From Ignavibacteria bacterium UBA2360 (GTDB lineage Bacteria > Bacteroidota > Ignavibacteria > Tepidaquicellales > OLB5), in the NCBI GenBank assembly GCA_002344125.1, contig DDTQ01000008.1, positions 1 through 25,676 of the forward strand: DNA of 25,676 nucleotides, read 5' to 3'. The notes beneath the pieces are model-generated. The model was not told the origin of the DNA. It saw only the letters and a list, made by a program, of their open reading frames with translations, and made no database searches. Of this stretch, positions 8,042 through 15,579 are shown piece by piece (within the stretch, counting starts at the first letter, position 1; every line of letters starts with the position of its first letter). Made by a program: the position numbers and the translations under genes.

Positions 8042-8275
8042 ATGAGAAATGAAAAAAACGAAGAACGCGGAAAATTGAAAGCCGGCAAACCGGCAAGCGA
8101 TGAATCCATACCCAAAGGATACAGGCTGAAACCGCAAACCCACTTCCTTGTTGAAAAACTGACAAAACAGATCAACGGAACAAAAGAAGATGTTATCAGC
8201 AGGGCATGCAGAATGTTTGAAAATTCAGTAAAACGCGCAAACAAAAGAAAAGAAACAAACAAAAATATTCAGTAA
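8042..8275 (+). CDS. Small ribbon-helix-helix DNA-binding protein
   Basis: A 77-residue protein with a basic, charged N-terminal tail followed by a short strand YRLKPQTH (about 37-44) and two helices (FLVEKLTKQIN, then GTKEDVISRACRMFENSVKRA). This matches the ribbon-helix-helix pattern of a strand with alternating side chains, a loop, and helix 2 starting T/S-x-E/D-x-[VIL]. A Shine-Dalgarno (AAGGGAAG) sits 5-6 nt before the ATG, a perfect palindrome 22 nt before it. It is 44 nt ahead of the exported-protein gene and is likely a regulator of that two-gene operon. It is too short for a metJ/arc-type name, and no toxin gene is adjacent. Confidence 0.72.
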   Translation: MRNEKNEERGKLKAGKPASDESIPKGYRLKPQTHFLVEKLTKQINGTKEDVISRACRMFENSVKRANKRKETNKNIQ

Positions 8276-8319
8276 AAAAAAATTAATAATAAACCAACTA
8301 ACCAAAAAGGAGCAAAAAC

Positions 8320-10239
8320 ATGAAACACTTTTCATCCATCACACCAAAATTCAGCTTAACCAAAACCGCGCTGGCGGTTCTAATGATTCTCGTTTTCGGA
8401 ATGACATTGTTCAGCCAGGATAAATCCGGCGGGAATGAACCCGCGAATATTTTTTACTCAAACAGCAGCGATGGCAGCACATCAAACCCGGTTTCAACTT
8501 CCAATCAGCCGCAGGAGCAGCAGTTCACTGCTGAAAAGCAAACATTGCTGAACCAGCTAAGGACTGCAAGGCTTAATAATGATCTTGTTCAGGCATCTCA
8601 ACTGAGGAACAGGCTTGATGAAATAGACGGTCTAACTGCTTACACCCCGGTGGAAATTACAAACCCCGATAACAACCCGATAAAGCAGAAGTTTGTTACT
8701 ATGAATACTCGTGTCCCGTTTATGCAGGAATCTGACTTTTCAGTTTCTACTATTTCAACCGCCGCCATCTGGGGTGTTGCAACCGCCAGTTCTAACAGAA
8801 CTTCAACAATATTCGCGGCAACATCAGAATATGTGAACGGCGGCGGCGACATTATCAAAATATTCGTTTCATACAACGGCGGCTCATCATGGGTCCTTAA
8901 ATATACCTACAATGGTTTTAATGCGGCCGTTGATTGCCGAGCAGGGGAAATTGATATCGAACCCATCATCAGCGGAAATGATACAATTGTTTATTGCGCT
9001 GTGGGTATAAACTATAACAGTCATGCATGGTCAACAATGATTGTTGCCAATATCGGCACAGGTGTTGGTGCAGGTTATACATGGAGCTTTGGTGGATATA
9101 ATAATGCTAATGTAAATTACTACAATCCTAAAGTAACCAGTGATAATACTACTTACACATCAGCTTCGTATGTTTACATGACCTCTTCATTTGATTCAGC
9201 GGGTACTGTAAGATACACTTCAAGATACCTGCTTGTAACAAGTCCATTCACAACCACGCCGGTGTTTACATACAGGCAGCCTAACGCTCCCAACGGTTTT
9301 TGGTGGCAGTCTAACGGGATTTCTTCCTCCGCATACCTGCACCAGGATATTTGTTACTATAACAACGGTACGGTTGATAGAATATATACAGTTTACAACC
9401 ACGCAGGTACTGCAACTGATAAAAGTGTATTTATCGCGTGGAGCAATGACTACGGTGTTACAGTTGGCTCAGGGAACACACTTTCTCTCACCGAAGCCAC
9501 CAACATCCTTGGTGCGGTTTGCGCTGCAAACGGTGGTACTTCCAGAACAACAATGGCAATTGGCTACAGGCTGCAATACGCTAATGAGTGGGATTACCGC
9601 ATTCAATATTCAGCAGGCGGCGGTACAACAACCGGAATGTTTACAGGTCAGTATATTGAATATACCGGCGATACAACAATGTTAATAAGTCTTCAGGCAA
9701 TTGATCTGGCAAACGGAAGATTTGTAACAGGCAGCGCAAGAAACGGGGGCGAACACTATTACCGCTCATTTAACGGCACAACTTTAGGTAATCCGCTTCA
9801 AACAAATAATATAACCGGCGATGTAACTTATGGCGGCTGCAGGGCAGGTTATTGGAATTCACCTAATCCGGATTCATGTATAGTCGTTTGGTCGCCCAAC
9901 TTAGGTTCAGGAGCATACTGCTCAAGGCTTATTTGCAGCACCGTTGGTGTTGAACCAACCGGCAATGAAGTCCCCGCTGAATTTTCACTTAAGCAGAATT
10001 ATCCAAATCTGTTCAATCCTGTAACCAACATTAAATTCAGTATTCCGCGCTCTTCATTTGTTAAGATAACCGTATTTGATATTACCGGCAGGGAAGTTGC
10101 AAAACTTGTGAACGAGAATATGAATGCGGGTTCTTATACTGTGGATTTTGATGCTTCAGATCTGGCAACAGGTGTGTACTTATACAGAATAGATGCTGAT
10201 GGATTCACCGCCGTAAAGAAAATGATGCTGATAAAATAA
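8320..10239 (+). CDS. Exported protein with type IX secretion sorting domain
   Basis: 639 residues. A signal peptide (hydrophobic LTKTALAVLMILVFGMTLF, then SQ) is followed by a short helical linker (about 65-105, ...QTLLNQLRTARLNNDLVQASQL), then a beta-rich core of about 400 residues with repeated aromatic strands (ISYNGGSSW-like, VYMTSSFDSAGT, FIAWSNDYGVTVG) that resemble BNR/Asp-box beta-propellers of sialidases. I see no clear catalytic set, so the activity is unknown. The last 95 residues form the Por-type sorting domain: FSLKQNYPNLFNP, then VFDITGREV and GVYLYRI. One linker residue differs from the usual QNYPNPFNP. A strong Shine-Dalgarno (AAGGAG) precedes the ATG. It is co-transcribed with the 8042 regulator. 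Confidence 0.88.
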   Translation: MKHFSSITPKFSLTKTALAVLMILVFGMTLFSQDKSGGNEPANIFYSNSSDGSTSNPVSTSNQPQEQQFTAEKQTLLNQLRTARLNNDLVQASQLRNRLDEIDGLTAYTPVEITNPDNNPIKQKFVTMNTRVPFMQESDFSVSTISTAAIWGVATASSNRTSTIFAATSEYVNGGGDIIKIFVSYNGGSSWVLKYTYNGFNAAVDCRAGEIDIEPIISGNDTIVYCAVGINYNSHAWSTMIVANIGTGVGAGYTWSFGGYNNANVNYYNPKVTSDNTTYTSASYVYMTSSFDSAGTVRYTSRYLLVTSPFTTTPVFTYRQPNAPNGFWWQSNGISSSAYLHQDICYYNNGTVDRIYTVYNHAGTATDKSVFIAWSNDYGVTVGSGNTLSLTEATNILGAVCAANGGTSRTTMAIGYRLQYANEWDYRIQYSAGGGTTTGMFTGQYIEYTGDTTMLISLQAIDLANGRFVTGSARNGGEHYYRSFNGTTLGNPLQTNNITGDVTYGGCRAGYWNSPNPDSCIVVWSPNLGSGAYCSRLICSTVGVEPTGNEVPAEFSLKQNYPNLFNPVTNIKFSIPRSSFVKITVFDITGREVAKLVNENMNAGSYTVDFDASDLATGVYLYRIDADGFTAVKKMMLIK

Positions 10240-10318
10240 CGGAGTTATTTTAGAAGTCTTGTTTCTAAGACTGACAAAATAACGAAGTTATTTTAGATGT
10301 CTTGATTCTAAGACTGAT
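10233..10318. repeat. Two 43-bp direct repeats with two hairpins each, starting at a stop codon
   Basis: Units at 10233-10275 and 10276-10318 differ at four positions. Each carries hairpin A (AAAATAAC-GGA-GTTATTTT at 10233-10251) and hairpin B (AGTCTT-GTTTCT-AAGACT at 10255-10272; shortened by one pair in unit 2). The stop codon of the exported protein (10237-10239) lies in the 5' arm of the first hairpin A. A degraded third start follows at 10319. Confidence 0.8.
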
Positions 10319-10370
10319 AAAGTAATGAAATTGACTCTTTAAAAACCTGAATCAAGATTAACACACTTCT

Positions 10371-10394
10371 AAGACCCCGCTTGCGGGGTCTTTT
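10371..10394 (+). terminator. Strong intrinsic terminator of the exported-protein operon
   Basis: Stem AAGACCCCGC/GCGGGGTCTT (10371-10380/10383-10392), a perfect 10-bp match with a tiny loop, followed by TTTT. It ends the 8042-10239 transcript 130 nt after the stop codon. Confidence 0.85.
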
Positions 10395-10427
10395 CTATTA
10401 TATCAAGAATGCAGTGCTTTTTGTAGT

Positions 10428-10446
10428 CGAGCCCTTTTAGGGCTCG
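10428..10446. repeat. 7-bp GC-rich hairpin in the intergenic region
   Basis: CGAGCCC-TTTTA-GGGCTCG is a perfect stem without a clear T tract. Together with the repeat above and the terminator it fills the 294-nt gap before the convergent 10534-12075 gene. The rest of this gap (10447-10533) shows no gene or recognisable site. Confidence 0.6.
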
Positions 10447-10533
10447 TTGCGGATTTTGTGTTGATTTAAGGGGCTACCCTGATAGCTGTGAAACCGGCTT
10501 GGCTGCGGTTAAATTCTCCTGAAGCTAATTTCT

Positions 10534-12075
10534 TTATACCGCTTTTTTCTTCAATACATTCAGCATTGCCGTATTCATTATTTTACTGTCTATCCACGAA
10601 ACAAAATCAAACTGCTCTAATATATTCTTTTCAAATTTATCATCCTGGAGCCTCGATATATCTTCCTTTAGTCTGCCGTAAAGAGCCAGCCTTTGCTCAT
10701 CATCGCTGTAGTTTACAGCCAAAGTTATGAATTTTAAAATGAGCTTCTCAAATTTAAATATCCGGTTCGATCTCTCCAGGAAACGCCTTGTCGTTCTTAC
10801 ACTGTATTCAAGCAGGTCATAATTGCCGGCTTCAAAATGTACTATCAGGCTTCGTATCCGTGCAAAAATATGCTGCTCCGGCTCAATTTTGCTATTGGTA
10901 GCGTTTAAGATCCTGTTCAGGTATAACAGGCTGTTGCCGTACTCCCGCATAAGAAAACATGCGTATGCTAACCTGTTATACAGTGAAATTTTCCTGTTCT
11001 CACTTATCATTGCTCCGAATTTCTTAAACCCGGATTCAATGTTATCAATGATCGATCTCAGGTTTTCGAAGTTCAGTGACTTAATAGAAAAATTAAGTTC
11101 AAGATCGCTGGTTAACATAAATATCCTTGATTGTATATCTATGTATTCCTTTTTATTCTCAAATTGTTTAGCGAAAACCTTCAGCTTCTTTAGATTCTCT
11201 TCAAACTCTTCGTTCATTCCCGTATAAACACAGGCATGCAGATAGTTGTTTAGCGCAAGTATGTAGCTTCTCGGATTTTCACGGATGTACTTCTTTTCAC
11301 TTTCCATTAATCCAACAAGCCTTTTCCTGTATTTAAGCCAGTTTATCTTATCATCAACTATCCTGTAATAATGACCAAGTACAGTGTATAATTTAAACTT
11401 TGCGTCAAACGTGACAGCTAAACTTTCATCCTGCAGCAATGGATTTGAAAAAATACTGTTTAGTTTTTCCAGATCGCTTTCATTCCTTACATTGCCGGTT
11501 TCTTTGGTGAACATGAACATATCATTGTACAATATATGATACTGCTCATTTATTGAAAGCTTATCAAGATTACCAAGAGCTTCACGCTTCAGTTTATCGT
11601 AATCAAACTCATCATAGTCTGTGTAATAATCAGTGGCAACTGATGTTAACGCTTTATTATAAAGAAGAGCTAAATAGAAGGGCTTTTCGTTTTCAGAAGC
11701 GATGGATATTGCTTTGTTAAGCAGGGTTTTAAACTGTTTGTAGAGCCCTTTTTCAAAAAGAACATTCAGCTCTATCATCATCATGTTAAGCCTTGAGACA
11801 ACAAATTTTTCCGCATGGTAAGAGCTTAACGCTTTAAGTATCAGGTTAAAAAGGTAATTCTTGGTAGAGTAGAGTTTCTCTGCGAACTTTTCTCCGCTGA
11901 ATTTCTTCTTGATAACACTTTCATCATACGCTTCCATCTTCTCTATTGCATCGAAGAGTTTAACGTAAATGTTCTTTTCGCCGATAGTGTGTTTTGAAGC
12001 GAATTTTTTGAAATATCCTTTTTCAGACTTGCTCATTGACTTTATCAGCTGAAAAAGATCGTCTGATACCCTCAT
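10534..12075 (-). CDS. Large helical (TPR-like) protein, paralogue of the 6338-7837 gene
   Basis: 513 residues with no signal peptide, almost entirely predictable helix, very rich in Lys, Glu, Leu, Tyr and Phe. The N-terminus (DDLFQLIKSMSKSEKGYFKKF..., then KLFDAIEKMEAYDE...LYSTKNYLFNLILKALSSYH) parallels the start of the other large minus-strand protein. Repeated helix pairs later in the chain (for example YLALLYNKAL, YNRLAYACFLMREYGNSLLYLNRIL) suggest TPR-like superhelix. Function unknown; scaffold or sensor roles are guesses. The leader carries a GGGGG Shine-Dalgarno about 13 nt before the ATG, and that stretch is exactly complementary to the candidate small RNA encoded just upstream. Confidence 0.8.
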   Translation of the reverse strand: MRVSDDLFQLIKSMSKSEKGYFKKFASKHTIGEKNIYVKLFDAIEKMEAYDESVIKKKFSGEKFAEKLYSTKNYLFNLILKALSSYHAEKFVVSRLNMMMIELNVLFEKGLYKQFKTLLNKAISIASENEKPFYLALLYNKALTSVATDYYTDYDEFDYDKLKREALGNLDKLSINEQYHILYNDMFMFTKETGNVRNESDLEKLNSIFSNPLLQDESLAVTFDAKFKLYTVLGHYYRIVDDKINWLKYRKRLVGLMESEKKYIRENPRSYILALNNYLHACVYTGMNEEFEENLKKLKVFAKQFENKKEYIDIQSRIFMLTSDLELNFSIKSLNFENLRSIIDNIESGFKKFGAMISENRKISLYNRLAYACFLMREYGNSLLYLNRILNATNSKIEPEQHIFARIRSLIVHFEAGNYDLLEYSVRTTRRFLERSNRIFKFEKLILKFITLAVNYSDDEQRLALYGRLKEDISRLQDDKFEKNILEQFDFVSWIDSKIMNTAMLNVLKKKAV

Positions 12076-12105
12076 CGACTTCTATATTCCCCCAAGTAAT
12101 TTCTA

Positions 12106-12113
12106 CAAAAATA
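12106..12113 (-). promoter_or_regulatory. Possible -7 box of the 10534-12075 gene
   Basis: TATTTTTG on the minus strand matches TAnnTTTG. Transcription would start near 12100, making a leader of about 25 nt. No clear -33 TTG was found at the expected distance, so this is tentative. Confidence 0.4.
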
Positions 12114-12202
12114 GCTAAAAAATGGGGAATTAATAAGGTATTTGAAAATATTGACTTATGAATTCAGCGAAATCCTTGTTTTCAGAGCGTGTTATTTTAA
12201 TT

Positions 12203-12210
12203 TATATTTG
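12203..12210 (+). promoter_or_regulatory. -7 box of the candidate small RNA
   Basis: TATATTTG matches the Bacteroidota TAnnTTTG box. The -33 region is weak: TTG at 12176-12178 is 24 nt away instead of about 19. Predicted start near 12217. Confidence 0.5.
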
Positions 12211-12216
12211 TATCAT

Positions 12217-12345
12217 AGAAATGGGAGTAAATAGTTAATTAAGGAAAGATAGCTCAGTTTGCATTAATTTAACCCCCAAGTAATTAAAGTTGCTGAACTT
12301 ATCTGACTTGAAAAAGGGTTTCTTTTAATAAGAAACCCTTTTTTT
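12217..12345 (+). ncRNA. Candidate small RNA, possibly pairing with the 10534-12075 leader
   Basis: About 129 nt between a TAnnTTTG box and a strong terminator, with no open reading frame longer than five codons. It contains CCCCCAAGTAATT at 12273-12285, an exact copy of 12089-12101. Because the second site is in the leader of the minus-strand gene, the RNA would be complementary over 13 nt to that mRNA's 5' end including its GGGGG ribosome site. A GATAGCTCAGTT stretch resembles a tRNA D arm but the rest does not fold as a tRNA. No known RNA family was recognised. Confidence 0.45.
12311..12345 (+). terminator. Strong intrinsic terminator
   Basis: 14-bp stem AAAAAGGGTTTCTT/AAGAAACCCTTTTT with loop TTAAT, followed by further T. 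Nearly symmetrical, so it can work on both strands. The only plus-strand transcript it can end is the candidate small RNA. Confidence 0.88.
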
Positions 12346-12465
12346 ATTTATTTTTAGCAGTATTTGCAACGATTACCGGGTACAATTTGTTACAATAGTA
12401 GTCTCATAATTCAATTGATTTAATAACCATAATTTATTATTCTGTACTTAAATTAAGAGCAAAAA

Positions 12466-12960
12466 ATGAAAAAATTAGCATTAGCAGCAGTAATCTTAGC
12501 CCTGGTAACCGGAATTTCATTTTCGCAATTTAAAGAGATTCCCGGCAAAACCAAATCAAAGCTGAAAAGCGGCAATGGTCTGTTACTTGGATTCATTAAT
12601 CCGAAGAACTTTTCTATTACACATTCTTTTGATATGTCCGTAATGTCCGGCGGGAATACCTCTGTTAGTCTTGCTTCTTATACTGCCACAATGAATTATA
12701 AAATTTTAAAGAATATGAATCTGAGCGCCGATGTTACAATGCAGTATTCGCCTTATGCATCCATTGGCTCTAACAATCCGGCAATCAATAAAGATTTTCA
12801 GAATTCATTGAACGGCATCAATTTAAGCCGCGTATCACTTGATTACCGTCCCACAAAAGATATGTCAATAAGCATTAATTATTTTAATCCCAAAGGCAGT
12901 TATTACGGGTACGATAATTATTATAACAATTACTACAATCCATACTGGCTTGGCAGATAG
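12466..12960 (+). CDS. Small exported protein with Tyr/Asn-rich tail
   Basis: 164 residues. A clear signal peptide (KKLALAAVILALVTGISFS, cleavage near SFSQ) leads to a short beta-rich body with alternating hydrophobic strands (FSITHSFDMSVMSGG, SLASYTATMNYKILKNMNLSADVTMQYSPY, RVSLDYRPTKDMSISINYFNP). This looks like a small outer-membrane or periplasmic beta structure of a type common as 'hypothetical' in Ignavibacteria. It ends in a tyrosine/asparagine-rich tail (YYGYDNYYNNYYNPYW). No function is known. It is 46 nt ahead of the LytR_C gene, probably co-transcribed. Confidence 0.82.
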   Translation: MKKLALAAVILALVTGISFSQFKEIPGKTKSKLKSGNGLLLGFINPKNFSITHSFDMSVMSGGNTSVSLASYTATMNYKILKNMNLSADVTMQYSPYASIGSNNPAINKDFQNSLNGINLSRVSLDYRPTKDMSISINYFNPKGSYYGYDNYYNNYYNPYWLGR

Positions 12961-13006
12961 TTTGCTTTTGCCGGTTTTTACAATTATATAATTAATACTG
13001 TTATTA

Positions 13007-13522
13007 ATGCCATCAGCAAATTCAGGTGAATTTGTAAGTAAGTTCAAAAATTATTCCATAAACATACTAATTGTTCTGCTGGCAGTTGTAACAATTTATC
13101 TTTTTTATAATCTTTTTAAGCGCCTTACAACTCCCCAAACCGATGTAAAAACCCAGGTAGTTGATTCCACAACGTATTTAACCAAGCAGCCTTCCGGCGG
13201 TACACTGCAGATTGATGTGCAGAACGGGTGCGGTGTTTCGGGTATTGCGGATAAATTCACAGAATTCCTCCGCTCCAAAGGGTTTGATGTTGTTGAAATG
13301 GGTAACTTCACAACGCAGGATATTAAAACAACAATGGTTATAGACCGGGCCGGGAACATGAAAAACGCAAAACGTGTCGCCCAGTCTCTTGGAGTCTCAG
13401 ATAAATTCGTAATTCAGCAAATGAACAAAAATTATTTCCTTGATGCAACCGTAGTAATAGGAAAAGACTACGAAGAATTGATACCATTTAAAACTTCAAC
13501 CGAAACACAAACCACACCCTGA
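13007..13522 (+). CDS. Membrane-anchored LytR_C-domain protein
   Basis: 171 residues: short cytoplasmic start, one membrane helix (about 18-36, SINILIVLLAVVTIYLFYNLF), then an extracytoplasmic LytR_C domain with the family pattern LQIDVQNGCGVSGIADKFTEFLRSKGFDVVEMGN and IDRAGNMKNAKRVAQSLGV. The domain occurs at the C-terminus of LytR-CpsA-Psr cell-envelope proteins; here it stands alone without the catalytic LCP domain. Role in the envelope is likely, exact role unknown. In related genomes this gene often precedes rsfS, as here (127-nt gap). Confidence 0.85.
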   Translation: MPSANSGEFVSKFKNYSINILIVLLAVVTIYLFYNLFKRLTTPQTDVKTQVVDSTTYLTKQPSGGTLQIDVQNGCGVSGIADKFTEFLRSKGFDVVEMGNFTTQDIKTTMVIDRAGNMKNAKRVAQSLGVSDKFVIQQMNKNYFLDATVVIGKDYEELIPFKTSTETQTTP

Positions 13523-13527
13523 TAATG

Positions 13528-13586
13528 TTCCCCCCTTGAGAGGGGAAGAGCTTGATGCACTTAGTGCAGAAAGCGAAGGGGTGTGT
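13528..13586. repeat. Intergenic hairpin element CCCCCTTGAGAGGGG
   Basis: TTCCCC...GGGGAA (13528-13533/13542-13547) forms a 6-bp stem around CCTTGAGA; then TGCAC-TTA-GTGCA (13556-13568) forms a second small hairpin; and GAAGGGGTGTG closes the element. The layout (pyrimidine-rich arm, TTGAGAGGGG, later GGGGTGTG) looks like a dispersed intergenic repeat rather than a terminator, since there is no T tract. Confidence 0.5.
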
Positions 13587-13649
13587 TTCTTACTTTTTTG
13601 AATATTATTTTAAGAACTAAATTAACAACATATAGAAAGTTTATATAAT

Positions 13650-14126
13650 TTGGATTCCAAAACACTGGCTTTTAAGCTCGCAGAACTTGCCTTAACCAAA
13701 AAGGCTGATGATATCAAGATCCTTGATCTGAGAAAAATAACAACAATAGCTGATTTTTTTGTGATATGTACCGCTCATTCCGAGCCGCAGGTTAAAGCTG
13801 TTGCCGATGCTATACTTGAGGGCGCGAAAAAAGACGGTGAAACCGTCTGGCACAAAGAAGGTACAAACATGAAGTCATGGGTACTCCTCGATTTTGTTGA
13901 TGTGGTTGTGCACGTCTTCCTGAAGGATACACGCGCTTTCTATTCATTGGAAAAATTATGGGGTGATGCCGAGATCACAGAAGTTACCGATGAAGAGCCT
14001 AAAGGTAGATCAGTAACTAAGGCAGCAAAGCCAAAGACCATAAAAAAGCCGGCTGCTAAGAAAACAACTGAAAAGAAACCCGCAGCTAAAAAACCTTCCG
14101 CAAAACGCAAACCGGCAAAAAGATAG
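13650..14126 (+). CDS. rsfS: Ribosome silencing factor with Lys/Ala-rich tail
   Basis: Binds ribosomal protein L14 and blocks subunit joining when nutrients are short. The family core is clear: LALTKKADDIKILDLRKITTIADFFVICTAHSEPQVKAVADAI, then VWHKEGTNMKSWVLLDFVDVVVHVFLKDTRAFYSLEKLWGDA. After about residue 110 it continues with a 45-residue basic tail of repeating K-P-A-A-K-K (as in histone H1-like proteins) that ordinary RsfS lacks. The start is TTG at 13650, since no ATG is nearby in frame. A bidirectional terminator follows. Confidence 0.93.
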   Translation: MDSKTLAFKLAELALTKKADDIKILDLRKITTIADFFVICTAHSEPQVKAVADAILEGAKKDGETVWHKEGTNMKSWVLLDFVDVVVHVFLKDTRAFYSLEKLWGDAEITEVTDEEPKGRSVTKAAKPKTIKKPAAKKTTEKKPAAKKPSAKRKPAKR

Positions 14127-14159
14127 CAAATCAGTTTTACAGTATATTACAAATAAACA

Positions 14160-14190
14160 AAAAAAGACGGGCCTTAAACCCGTCTTTTTT
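14160..14190. terminator. Bidirectional terminator between rsfS and accC
   Basis: 12-bp stem AAAAAAGACGGG/CCCGTCTTTTTT (14160-14171/14179-14190) with loop CCTTAAA. The A and T tracts on each side make it functional for both convergent transcripts. Confidence 0.92.
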
Positions 14191-14213
14191 GATTTTCAAT
14201 TATATGAATGAAA

Positions 14214-15551
14214 TTAAGCCAAGCCGTATTTTTCGATAAAGCTTGTATCAAAATCACCATCTATGAACTTCTCATGCTTCATAACTTTTTTATGGAAAGG
14301 TATAGTTGTAAAAATGCCTTCTATTATGAATTCATCAAGAGCCCTGTACATTCTCCTGATGGCCTCATCCCTGTCATCGGCAGTAACAATAAGTTTCGCG
14401 ATCATACTGTCATAAAACGGTGGAATATAATAGTTAGCGTAAGCATGTGTATCCACACGAATTCCAATTCCGCCCGGCATGTGGAAGGAGGTTATCCTGC
14501 CCGGTGATGGCGCGAAATTTTTATCCGGATTCTCGGCGTTTATCCTGCACTCTATTGAGTGGCCCGTACGCTTAACATTATCTACCTTTAACTTCAGTCC
14601 TGATGCAACGGCTATCTGTTCACGGATAAGATCAACGCCGGTTACCTGTTCGGTTACCGGATGCTCTACCTGGATACGTGTATTCATTTCCATGAAATAG
14701 AAATTTTTGTTCTTATCTACAATGAACTCAACCGTACCGGCACCTTCGTAATTAACCGATTTTGCGCCCTTAACAGCCGCTGCGCCCATTGCCTGTCGGA
14801 TCTCTTCTGTAATAAACGGTGATGGGGTTTCCTCTATCAATTTCTGGTGTCTGCGCTGCACTGAACAGTCACGTTCACCTAAATGAACTACGTTACCGAA
14901 TTGGTCGCCAAGAACCTGTATTTCAATGTGCCTGGGATTTTCAACAAACTTTTCAACATATACTTCACCGTTACCAAAAGCATTAAGCGCTTCGTTGGTT
15001 GCCATGTTGAAAGCGTTTTCCATTTCACTTTCCTGGTTAACTATCCTCATACCTTTGCCTCCGCCGCCGGCAGAAGCTTTTATCAGAACAGGATAGCCGA
15101 ACTCAGCTGCTACTTTCTTCGCGTCTTCAATGTTTGTTATAACTCCGTCACTTCCGGGAACAACCGGAACGCCGGCTTTTCTCATCGTATCTTTCGCATA
15201 GGCTTTATCGCCCATGGATTTGATCATATCCGCTGATGGTCCTATGAACTTTATTTCTGATTCCCTGCATATTTCACTGAACTCAGCGTTTTCGGCAAGG
15301 AAGCCGTATCCCGGGTGAATGGCATCTGCGTTGGTTATTTCCGCTGCCGCTATTATTCTGGGAATACTCAAATAACTCTCTCTCGATGGCGGAGGACCGA
15401 TACAAACCGCCTCGTCAGCAAACCTGACGTGCAGAGATTCTTTGTCTGCTTCGGAATACACGGCAACTGTTTTGATGCCCATATCCCTGCAAGTCCGTAT
15501 TATTCTAAGGGCAATTTCGCCCCTGTTGGCAATTAATATTTTCTTTAACAA
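14214..15551 (-). CDS. accC: Acetyl-CoA carboxylase biotin carboxylase subunit
   Basis: Carboxylates the biotin on AccB with ATP and bicarbonate, the first half-step of malonyl-CoA synthesis. The protein begins KKILIANRGEIALRIIRTCRDMG and shows the glycine-rich ATP loop KASAGGGGKGMRIV, the HPGYGFLAEN motif, the catalytic EMNTRIQVEHPVTE block and ECRINAEN. The TTG at 15551 gives the usual N-terminus (MLKKILIANRGE); an ATG at 15608 would add 19 residues of odd composition and would have to run through the intercistronic hairpin at 15580-15600, so I prefer TTG. It follows accB in an efp-accB-accC operon. Confidence 0.94.
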   Translation of the reverse strand: MLKKILIANRGEIALRIIRTCRDMGIKTVAVYSEADKESLHVRFADEAVCIGPPPSRESYLSIPRIIAAAEITNADAIHPGYGFLAENAEFSEICRESEIKFIGPSADMIKSMGDKAYAKDTMRKAGVPVVPGSDGVITNIEDAKKVAAEFGYPVLIKASAGGGGKGMRIVNQESEMENAFNMATNEALNAFGNGEVYVEKFVENPRHIEIQVLGDQFGNVVHLGERDCSVQRRHQKLIEETPSPFITEEIRQAMGAAAVKGAKSVNYEGAGTVEFIVDKNKNFYFMEMNTRIQVEHPVTEQVTGVDLIREQIAVASGLKLKVDNVKRTGHSIECRINAENPDKNFAPSPGRITSFHMPGGIGIRVDTHAYANYYIPPFYDSMIAKLIVTADDRDEAIRRMYRALDEFIIEGIFTTIPFHKKVMKHEKFIDGDFDTSFIEKYGLA

Positions 15552-15579
15552 TTTCTTAGGTAATCTTAATAATTTTAGA

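Noticed and set aside
8042..8275. Antitoxin of a toxin-antitoxin pair
   Set aside because: The RHH fold fits, but the next gene is a 639-residue secreted protein, not a small toxin.
12247..12262. GATAGCTCAGTT stretch resembling a tRNA D arm
   Set aside because: No matching anticodon, T arm or acceptor strand around it; treated as part of the candidate small RNA.
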